A stretch of DNA of 14,704 nucleotides from Fragilaria radians (taxonomy: Eukaryota; Bacillariophyta; Fragilariophyceae; Fragilariales; Fragilariaceae), in NCBI GenBank assembly GCA_900642245.1, contig CAAAJI010001059.1:1-14704 (forward strand). Direction: 5' to 3'. The notes beneath the pieces were generated by a model that was given only the letters and a program-made list of their open reading frames with translations, had not been told where the DNA came from and searched no databases. Position 1 is the stretch's first letter, and each line of letters begins with the position of its first letter. This document shows, piece after piece, positions 7,977 through 14,704 of the stretch. A program made the position numbers and the translations under genes.

Positions 7977-9510
7977 GCCTTCTTCACCAATTCAATCCCG
8001 AATACGATTAAAATTCTTTATTCCACTGTCACCAAAATTGACTCATAGTCAAAAACATGTGTACGAATTGATGCTGGATTTACAAGTTGTCATTGTAATC
8101 ATGAGCATTTCACTTCATCAAGCTTAATGACTGTTATAAAGAGAACATGCGCATTTCAGGCTTCAGGAATATTCTTGACTTTAATACTTATTCATTCATT
8201 AAAATCGCTTGGATAAAAATAGTATTCACATGGTTCAAATTAGCAATATCACATATGGGATAGCCTATTTCAAACAGCCGATAATCACTAAATTTCGAAT
8301 GGCTAAATAGAAAGGATAAGGTAAATAAAGATTTCTCTTAAGCAAAAGTCAAGGAGAGTCATCCCCAGTCTGTTTAAATTTGTGGGAACCACATGAAAGG
8401 CCCAGATAAACCTTTATCCATACTATTTTATAACGACGCGGTATTTTTGTGGTTCCTGAAAAGGAGAGAATAGGCAAATAATGGTGAGAGGCTTAGAGCT
8501 GAAGAAACATCGTTATGTTGAAATAGCATTTTTATTTTTGATAGTCTTTAAATTGCTTTGCAGCATAGTTACTATCAATATCGATGGATCCTTCGTTACT
8601 CTCCTTGCTGTGTTGCAAGAACAAAATATCTACCAACTATTATTCGTGAAAAAATCTGAAATGTTCACACTCAACTTTATCTTCATTACTTGAGACCATG
8701 CCAGAATTCTGTAAAATGCTTTGATTAGTCTAGACACTCGAGATGAACGCTAACAATTAACGGTTGATGTGGTTGGCATACTCCAGCTATTTGTTGAGCA
8801 AGATTATTAGGATAGTAGGTTGCCAAAATATTCTTTTGATTGAAAATATCCCCGCCCCCCTATGTTCAATGTTGAGTTTACACTGCATGGAAGTATGAAT
8901 TAATTTATATATTGTATGTGATGGATAAATGCACTATTCTTATGCTTTAGCTTTAATAGGAGTTCCAAGACCCCTTGTTGGAGCAAGTCATTTTCTCGCG
9001 CGTTACGTTTCAATATGCTAATTTGACTTAACTATTTAACTTTAACTTTGCCAAATGCACGCCTGTACTGTCAAGCAAAGTGTATAATAGGACCTGTCCC
9101 TATGAAGCTAATCATCATCTTGGTCTTGCATAAAAAAATTAGAAAACGAGTAATGGTCCTTACGTTTCAAGCCCATTGTGAAAGTTCAGCTGTTGATAAG
9201 TCACACCAACTTGAGCTGATCCAACTCATTGGTGTCACCATAATTTGCCTTCTCTAATTTTCATTAGAGCAATACCATTAATTGATTCTCTGTACAGAGT
9301 CTTGTCCACATTTTAAGTCTGATGAAGATAGTCTTTTTAATTTTTCCTCTATGAAGGTCTTTAAGCATCTTAATGAGTGGAGCAATTCTATGGTATGTAG
9401 TCCTTCCAAAAGCCTCAGTATATCTATCTGTATAGGACGGAAGTAGTTGTCAATGCATTTCTAAGGTAAGGCTGTCGTTCTAGCTGAATTCGGTAAGTAA
9501 ATCTTTTTTC
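7977..9510. other. AT-rich spacer, no credible gene
   Basis: About 1.5 kb between the 5' end of the carotenoid oxygenase gene and the 3' end of the SDR gene. Open frames at 8481-8693 (70 codons, hydrophobic, AT-biased) and 9048-9257 (begins with TTG) have no domain pattern, so I do not call them. An inverted repeat pair lies at 8385/8448. A short run of C (near 8851-8859) stands out in otherwise AT-rich sequence. The promoter of the carotenoid oxygenase is expected in the left part. Confidence 0.5.
8385..8456. repeat. Perfect 9-bp inverted repeat, 54-bp loop
   Basis: GGAACCACA at 8385-8393 is matched by TGTGGTTCC at 8448-8456. The loop is long, and no protein-binding site or element boundary is recognised. 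A chance match is possible in a window of this size. Confidence 0.4.
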
Positions 9511-9516
9511 TTTATT
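9511..9516 (-). terminator. Possible polyadenylation hexamer for the SDR gene
   Basis: AATAAA on the minus strand begins five bases after the TAG stop codon of the SDR gene. It matches the standard animal/plant hexamer. Diatom signals are loosely defined, and in AT-rich sequence one hexamer is weak evidence. Confidence 0.25.
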
Positions 9517-9520
9517 GAGA

Positions 9521-10536
9521 CTAATTGTACTGACTCATAAATGCCTCAAAGGAATCATATTTTGGTTTCCAGTTGAGAATGTCTTGAGACCATGATCCAT
9601 CATAAACCTTTCCCTTGGGATCAGAAGCAGTTCCAAGGAACTTCGGCATGGCACAATCACTAAATATTTTCGTTTTTAAGGCAATCTCACAGATTTCTTG
9701 TCGTGTGCATGGATTTCCATCACTGATAAGGAATGTACCATCGTTGACATCTGACAGAAGAGCAGCCAGACATGCTCCGGCAGCGTCATCATAGTGTAAT
9801 AAATTAATTATCCCATCGGATCGGCCATCTACATCTTTCCCCGAACGTAGCCAAAAGCTATGAGCACCACGTTCCAATAGGTAGAGTCCCGCAAGTCGTA
9901 AAATTATAGCTGCTCCTTGAGATCTAGCGGCACCTTCAGCATCGACCAGTCGTTTGGCACGAGGAGTATCTGTCGTCATGGAAGCTTCGGTAACAACTTC
10001 ACCGTCCTGCCCTTCAAAGACAGACCCAGCAGATGTAAAAATAAACTTTCCCCCAGAGTTCGTTCCAGCCCAAAGCTGTGATGATGCATCCTTTACAGCA
10101 CCAGCATAATCAGTCGATCCTGATGGAGGAGCGCAAAATACAACATCCCTAAAGCTTTGTCCCTTCAATTCATCATAAGTCCTTAAATGGAAACGCTCTC
10201 CCGCGTGGTGATTTCCCACGTTATTCAAGATGGCATTATGTCTCGACGTCGTCTTTGTAATCCCGAAAACTAAAGCCATTCATGTTAGCTATATTTTGAA
10301 TCATATCAGTGATAGACTTGTCTTAATTTGAAAGGCTAGGAATAACAAGATAGGATTTACTCACCAGAGCGATCTGCAAATTGAGGACAATCAAGAATCT
10401 GCTTGCAAAGACTTGTTCCAAGCACACCACAACCAACAACTGCAATTCCCGAATTAGGAGCATTCGATGCAAGTGCCATCGACGACTCTATACTACGAAG
10501 GTATAAGAAAATGCAGAAATAAATGCTTCCACGCAT
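9521..10536 (-). CDS. Extended SDR / NAD-dependent epimerase-like protein lacking catalytic Tyr
   Basis: Two exons, 10536-10365 and 10269-9521, join in frame into 306 residues. The fold is an extended short-chain dehydrogenase. The Rossmann strand and glycine motif are IAVVGCGVLG (about 31-40), KFIFTSAGSVFEG follows at about 132-143, and RLAGLYLLERG and NLLHYDDAAGACLAAL match the later core of sugar-nucleotide epimerase relatives. The usual YxxxK appears as TPRAK (Thr159, Lys163), so the catalytic tyrosine is missing and ordinary dehydrogenase chemistry is doubtful. It could be an atypical or ligand-binding member, such as the bacterial YeeZ type. The N-terminus has a short hydrophobic stretch (SIYFCIFLYL) that may be a signal peptide. 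Met20 (MALASNAP) would give a cytosolic form. The open frame begins with GTG, so I chose the next codon, ATG 10536, which has an in-frame TAA upstream. Divergent from the DUF1295 gene. Confidence 0.82.
10270..10364 (-). other. Intron of the SDR-like gene
   Basis: 95 nt with donor GTGAGT and acceptor GCTTTAG on the minus strand, splitting a valine codon (G|TT, phase 1). The join reads FADRS-V-FGITKTTSRH. This continues a Rossmann fold across the junction: the glycine motif is in exon 1 and the second strand in exon 2. Confidence 0.88.
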
Positions 10537-11036
10537 CACTATTTATTGTGAATTCACGGAATAATGAAGGATTGGAAGTTCAAGATTCACGACATGCCTG
10601 ACTAATTTATCCTGTAACCTTACTAAGGGGCAAAAAAATGCAATGCTTTTGAAAATCAAAAAACACTTCATTGCAAGGAACTTCAACAACCTAGACCAAA
10701 GAAGTTTACCCGTATCATATCTTGCAACTTGACTAGCTTACTCAAGTACTTAGGGATTTGGTTCTTACCCTATACCCTCATTCCGCTCCTAATTAATACA
10801 AACAAACGATTGAGACGGTTATGGCCTCTATACCCAAGAGGAATAGGATGATGCATTCTCCAAATTCTTCAAGTACTTATCATATAGTTTAGTTATTGGG
10901 CCAGCTAAAGAGATATGAATTTGAAGCATCCAGGTGGAAGGAAGTTATAGTATTGAGAGTTGAAATACTTGTAGTTGTCTACCGTCAATTTTGTCAACAA
11001 GACGTCAATCAAAAAATTGTTACGAAAGTATCTTGA
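10537..11036. promoter_or_regulatory. Divergent spacer between the SDR and DUF1295 genes
   Basis: 500 bp holding the promoters of both genes. It contains no open frame of note. The end near the DUF1295 start holds three GTCAA motifs (10984, 10993, 11004), the last overlapping a CRE-like ACGTCA. No TATA box is convincing at a suitable distance. Confidence 0.45.
11000..11007 (+). promoter_or_regulatory. CRE-like element AGACGTCA before the DUF1295 gene
   Basis: AGACGTCA differs at one base from TGACGTCA and contains ACGTCA, a form described in CO2/cAMP-responsive diatom promoters. It lies 29 nt before the ATG at 11037. A related site sits just before the carotenoid oxygenase start. Confidence 0.35.
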
Positions 11037-12350
11037 ATGTCACGTTATGTGCTCTCATGTCTTCTTGTTCTGTTTTCGTATTTACCATGGACATTAGGTA
11101 GGAGATTTAGCACTCCTTATCATCATCGTCATGAAAATAGTCCTTTTTATCGTTGTTTATATTCATTCCAAAAACTTCAGGATCGACAACTGTACAATGT
11201 CGAAAACGATGGAGGGATTCTTTCGAATTTACGTGGTGGACAAATAGGGGATAAATCTATAGTGACTACCGAAGCACACGACGACGATTCCATGGTTATG
11301 TCATCTCTTCTTACGACACCTCGATTCTTAGGATTTACCGTATCCGATTCGTTTTCCACAGTCCATACATCCAAAAAAGATTCTCCCTGGAAACGAAATA
11401 CAAGACTGCATTTATCCCCTCCTGAAAGTGTTGAATCAGTTTCACACTTACGCTCTTCTCTAGGGAAGCGTATGGTACTAATGATGATGACATTTACCAG
11501 TCTTCTATGGGATCGTAAACAAGGAACCTTACGAATGGCAGGAATGTACATATTGACATTAATCGGTTCCTGTCCAGGATTTTATCTCTTTTTATACTTT
11601 ATTACGGTGGGCTATTCACTAGGCGTAACGCTTCCGATTTTAGCGTTGATGATGCTCACTTGGTCCTATCAAAAACCTATTCAACCTTGCACAGCAATTC
11701 ATTCTGGACTAACAATCCTTTGGGGTATTCGTTCGGCTACATTCTTCCTCCATCGAGAGTACATAGGATGGCCTCAGCTCCATACAAAGGTAGTTGAAGT
11801 GGATCAGATGGCTTCAATTTATTCAAAAGTGTTTTGTTGGATCGTGTACTCCTTTTTCTATACCGCAATGGCAACGCCTTGTTTGTATCGTATGACGAAT
11901 TGCAAAGGATGGTCAATATTCGGGATTTTAGCAATCTCTCTACAAGGAATGGGACTGATCTTAGAGTCTATTGCTGATTTTCAGAAATCACAATTTAAAT
12001 CCATACCTGGAAATCGAAATCGATGGTGCAACATAGGGCTCTTTCGATATTGTACGTACCCAAACTATCTTGGCGAATTATTATTTTGGTATGGAAACTT
12101 CCTTGCTGGCATAGCATCCTTTCGGCGTCCTCAGCATTGGATTCTGCCTATAATGGGTATATCATTCATTACAATTGTCATGAGGGGTGCCATAGAGGCA
12201 TTGGGAACCAAGCAGAATCGTAAATATGGAAACAACCCAGATTTTTTGGAACACCGAAGAACTTATGGACTTTTGGGACCAAAAGTTGATGTCCTCCATT
12301 ACTTGTATCCACGACTACAGCTGTACTTTGGCGTCAGGGACAAGATATAA
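11037..12350 (+). CDS. Multi-pass DUF1295 (steroid 5-alpha-reductase-like) membrane protein
   Basis: A single-exon protein of 437 residues. It opens with a signal peptide (basic start, hydrophobic VLSCLLVLFSYLPWTL, about 5-20). A hydrophilic linker of about 120 residues follows, containing NLRGGQ. The membrane core starts at about 147, with hydrophobic segments near 167-190, 193-209, 219-236, 264-284, 291-310, 344-361 and 366-383. The signature is in the last third: FRYCTYPNYLGELLFWYG (about 336-352), followed by EALGTKQNRKYG. This matches DUF1295 and the C-terminal domain of steroid 5-alpha-reductases, whose known members reduce enone double bonds with NADPH in a membrane, and the related methyltransferases. 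Substrate is unknown. The signal peptide implies entry to the secretory system, and a plastid or ER location is possible. The linker is longer than usual in the family. Convergent with the gene at 12560. Confidence 0.85.
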   Translation: MSRYVLSCLLVLFSYLPWTLGRRFSTPYHHRHENSPFYRCLYSFQKLQDRQLYNVENDGGILSNLRGGQIGDKSIVTTEAHDDDSMVMSSLLTTPRFLGFTVSDSFSTVHTSKKDSPWKRNTRLHLSPPESVESVSHLRSSLGKRMVLMMMTFTSLLWDRKQGTLRMAGMYILTLIGSCPGFYLFLYFITVGYSLGVTLPILALMMLTWSYQKPIQPCTAIHSGLTILWGIRSATFFLHREYIGWPQLHTKVVEVDQMASIYSKVFCWIVYSFFYTAMATPCLYRMTNCKGWSIFGILAISLQGMGLILESIADFQKSQFKSIPGNRNRWCNIGLFRYCTYPNYLGELLFWYGNFLAGIASFRRPQHWILPIMGISFITIVMRGAIEALGTKQNRKYGNNPDFLEHRRTYGLLGPKVDVLHYLYPRLQLYFGVRDKI

Positions 12351-12559
12351 CAAAATTTAGTGAATTTTGATCAAAAATGCTAGCCACAACGAATTTCAAA
12401 TCTATCCGTCTCTTTCACTATACATCTCATTTTTTTAATCAGATAAGATATGATAATAGTAAAGGATTCATTTGGTGTCTAAATTAGAAGTATATCGTAT
12501 TAATTGAATGGATAAGTTGGATACTAATGGATAGCCTTTCTTCTGGATCACTCCAATAC
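12351..12559. other. Convergent 3' spacer
   Basis: About 210 bp between the stop of the DUF1295 gene and the stop of the minus-strand small membrane protein. It is AT-rich with no canonical polyadenylation hexamer noticed in either direction, and no open frame. Confidence 0.45.
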
Positions 12560-13174
12560 TTAGTTACGACGTGAAAGACCTTCCATAAAACTTCGCATCC
12601 CCTCTAACTGACTTTCCTGAGATGAACACAACCCTCGACAACCACCTTCGATCGACGGCGCTCTATTTGTCTTGGCCAAAGCTGCTGTGCTGATATCAGA
12701 ACTTATAGCTGTTAATTGATCAACAAATGTATCTTTGGCTTGAAAGGCAACTACGATGGACATGATAAATCCCAAAACTCCAATCACAACCGCGGGAGCT
12801 AATACCAGGAGACTCCCATCCACTGGAATTTCACCCAACAGTGGAACTTGAGTTGTAGCAACATTCGGATCAACAGGTGCTGATCGAGTGACTGCAGCCA
12901 TTAGTCCATCTACTCGACGGCGAGGCTTTGCAGCAGCCTCCGGAGATTTGTTGGAGTCGGCCGTTGGTACAACATCTATGGATGGTCCATCAACAACATC
13001 TTCATCTTCTTGAGACTCGGCAGAAAATTTCAAAACTGCTGCGGAAGGATACACTTTCGACACAGGGACTCTCAACAATGATACCTGAAGTTGAAATCCA
13101 TCAGTGGATTGGAAGAACAGAAACAAGGGAGACGTTGTCAATATTATCTTCCACAAACCGTAAACTCGTGTCAT
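12560..13174 (-). CDS. Small predicted plastid membrane protein of unknown function
   Basis: 204 residues from the ATG at 13174, single exon. I do not recognise the family. The leader (MTRVYGLWKIILTTSPLFLFF, then QSTDGFQLQ) is a signal peptide followed by Phe in DG|FQ. Then comes a stretch with Ser, Arg and Lys and no acids (about 27-50). This is the two-part layout used for import into diatom plastids with Phe at +1. The mature part has an acidic, Ala/Pro-rich linker (about 53-85), a basic patch KPRRR and one hydrophobic helix (about 121-144). A soluble tail ends in GCRGLCSSQ and SRRN, with two cysteines four residues apart. A thylakoid or envelope protein with one helix is the best inference. 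Convergent with the DUF1295 gene. Confidence 0.75.
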   Translation of the reverse strand: MTRVYGLWKIILTTSPLFLFFQSTDGFQLQVSLLRVPVSKVYPSAAVLKFSAESQEDEDVVDGPSIDVVPTADSNKSPEAAAKPRRRVDGLMAAVTRSAPVDPNVATTQVPLLGEIPVDGSLLVLAPAVVIGVLGFIMSIVVAFQAKDTFVDQLTAISSDISTAALAKTNRAPSIEGGCRGLCSSQESQLEGMRSFMEGLSRRN

Positions 13175-13184
13175 GATATTTTTT

Positions 13185-13204
13185 GTGGATTTTTATAGAT
13201 CCAC
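13185..13204. promoter_or_regulatory. 6-bp hairpin enclosing TATAAAAA upstream of the plastid-type gene
   Basis: GTGGAT (13185-13190) and ATCCAC (13199-13204) are perfect inverted arms around eight bases. On the minus strand the sequence includes TATAAAAA, ending about 15 nt before the ATG at 13174. That is too near to be a TATA box for this start, so it is more likely a 5' UTR hairpin, or chance. Confidence 0.3.
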
Positions 13205-14459
13205 TCGTACGTACGTATGTCAACAAATCGAAAATGTGTCTATACCTTGTGGATTCATGTGCTGCGGCAAAAACTGACTTTTTCGGGGTTTTGTAGGTTC
13301 GCACTTCCTGGCATGATGGCAAATCTAACATCAATGAAAATGCAATAAACAATTTTTTTAATTCACCGATTCACTGGTTATATTAGTCACAATGATGTCC
13401 ATGCGTTAGTAAACTTGTTGCCAATTGATGAATTGCAAGCTCGCTTTGTAACGTTCCATGGTACTTGCTTCCAAACCATAAATTGTCAGTGGCTCCTTCC
13501 TAACCTATAAAGATAATTCGCTAATTCCATTCTGCTCATTGTTCCTATTGGTGGAAATGGGTAAACGCATTAGGATCAAAATTTGAGACCCTCTTGGAGA
13601 CTGGTAAAAAAATTCTGGAATAACATTCATGGCTTCAGTCATCTTGGAACCCCTTTCCTTCCTTTTACGCTACAGCTCTCATTAGCTTAGCTTTTTTCAC
13701 TTAGTGATTTTTTCTTTCTGGTTAGACTGTGGAGAATTAATTTTTTTCTTTCTGACTATTTTTATGCTATTATCTTTTAGTCAATTATGCTTCTATTCTT
13801 TTCCGGACCTTATCAAATACTAACAGTGGCCTTCTTTCCAAAACTTTCCGTGTTCATTGTTCAGATAAGCAAAAGCTCCGTGTCTTGTGGAAAGTTGTAT
13901 ATTGCGTATGAAATAAAATTTTAGAAGCAACCCTCATGTGCGATCACTAGATCTTTTCCTATGTTGCTGTACATTGCTCCGTTGTCCTATTTCGATTGAA
14001 TGAAAGCTCTTGAATAGATGTCTCATGAAGCAAAATCAAATTAGCATAACACAAAAATACGCACAATAGTGATAGATGTATAAGGAAACATTTTATAACC
14101 TTACGCAGGTACGCTAAATCAGTTTATTATCATATTGGAATAGTTATCAATTAGTGATTGTTTTTAATCTAAACCGTCCTTATAAAAGCGTAAGATATAG
14201 AAAGATAGGAATTGAGAAACACTGAGTAAAACAGCTTAACGTTTATATCCTAGGAAGGTTCACACTAGAAGTCAGATGCTTGCATACAGTGTATATAAGG
14301 TTCCAGAATAGGCAGTGGTGATATCCAGGAAGCTTGATCTTGAAAAAGCAACGACACCTTGTTCATTCGTAATTCTTCATAAATCCAATGCATTTATCTA
14401 CACTACTAAAAAAATTTCACGTCCTATCTGGCAAGTGCTACCCCTTAACCCTTCTGCAT

Positions 14460-14485
14460 TTTTTTGGTACAGTTTTTTGGTACAG
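14460..14485. repeat. Exact 13-bp tandem duplication
   Basis: TTTTTTGGTACAG is present twice head to tail (14460-14472 and 14473-14485) in non-coding DNA. It resembles a recent slippage event. Confidence 0.85.
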
Positions 14486-14704
14486 TAATACTCGAGAAAG
14501 TGATCGGGTACGAGTACAGAGATTAAAGAATAAATGTCTAAAATCACTAGGGATATAACTAAACTTGATTTTAAAATAATTCCATCCTACTTTCATCCAG
14601 AATTATAAACTAAAATCTTGTCGAGACTTTCAGTTCTAAACTGTAGAATATTCAACACAATTGTCATTTCAAACGCTATTGAAATTTACATCGCAGTCCA
14701 TAGT

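Larger units (their letters stand above)
13175..14704. other. AT-rich tail of the window, no gene seen
   Basis: About 1.5 kb with no credible gene on either strand. It contains the promoter of the small plastid-type protein at its left end, a 53-codon stop-to-stop frame without ATG (13349-13507) and a 13-bp tandem duplication near 14460. It also has several T-rich tracts, including two copies of TTTTTTCTTTCTG about 35 bp apart near 13711-13755. No tRNA or B-box-like motif was found by eye. Confidence 0.5.

Noticed and set aside
7852..8127. 91-codon plus-strand frame over the 5' end of the carotenoid oxygenase
   Set aside because: Its left part is antisense to the oxygenase N-terminus and the rest is promoter sequence. 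It has no protein pattern.
8481..8693. 70-codon ATG frame in the spacer before the SDR gene
   Set aside because: It has AT-driven hydrophobic composition, no motif, no supporting neighbour structure, and a length expected by chance in AT-rich DNA.
9048..9257. 69-codon frame upstream of the SDR 3' end
   Set aside because: It starts with TTG and has no domain or codon signal.
10537..10539. Start of the SDR gene one codon earlier
   Set aside because: That codon is GTG. The next codon, at 10536, is ATG and is the natural eukaryotic start.
13185..13204. TATAAAAA as the core promoter of the plastid-type gene
   Set aside because: It ends only about 15 nt before the ATG, so transcription would begin at or after the start codon.
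13101..13352. 83-codon minus-strand frame overlapping the start of the plastid-type gene
   Set aside because: It overlaps that gene in another frame and lacks the signal peptide logic and any motif. The 12560-13174 frame explains the region better.

Overview
The window looks like nuclear DNA from a stramenopile alga, most likely a diatom. The genes are compact with few, short GT-AG introns (82, 95 and 175 nt), spacers are AT-rich, and two to four proteins carry an N-terminal hydrophobic signal that could lead into a plastid route. A carotenoid oxygenase sits beside a mitochondrial-type fatty-acid synthase enzyme. There is no sign of bacterial operons, phage, CRISPR or transposase. The species cannot be named from sequence alone.

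Layout, left to right. (1) A truncated minus-strand gene (534..1) begins a type II membrane protein with a GDP-fucose O-fucosyltransferase-like motif. (2) Head to head with it, across about 200 bp, is a three-exon plus-strand gene (737..3756) for a 920-residue TMEM63/CSC1-type osmosensitive cation channel. (3) Convergent with that is a minus-strand mitochondrial-type beta-ketoacyl-ACP synthase (3909..5192 from its first ATG), whose true N-terminus is uncertain. (4) A 42-bp tandem repeat (seven units, 5894..6187) lies between this gene and the 3' end of a minus-strand carotenoid cleavage oxygenase (6272..7957) with all four iron-binding histidines. (5) About 1.5 kb of AT-rich sequence without a credible gene follows. 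(6) A two-exon minus-strand extended SDR/epimerase-like gene (9521..10536) has lost the usual catalytic tyrosine. (7) Across a 500-bp divergent spacer is a plus-strand multi-pass DUF1295/steroid-reductase-like protein (11037..12350). (8) Convergent with it is a minus-strand small protein (12560..13174) with a plastid-type leader and one membrane helix. (9) The last 1.5 kb holds no recognisable gene.

How the genes relate. Several touch lipid or isoprenoid chemistry: acyl chain elongation, carotenoid cleavage, an NAD(P)-binding redox or epimerase fold, and a membrane reductase-like fold. The simplest reading is ordinary genomic neighbours. The one hint of shared control is a cyclic-AMP-response-type ACGT element just upstream of both the carotenoid oxygenase and the DUF1295 gene. 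Two long open frames here reach past the first ATG only through TTG or GTG codons, so the starts of the synthase and the SDR gene are set to the first ATG.
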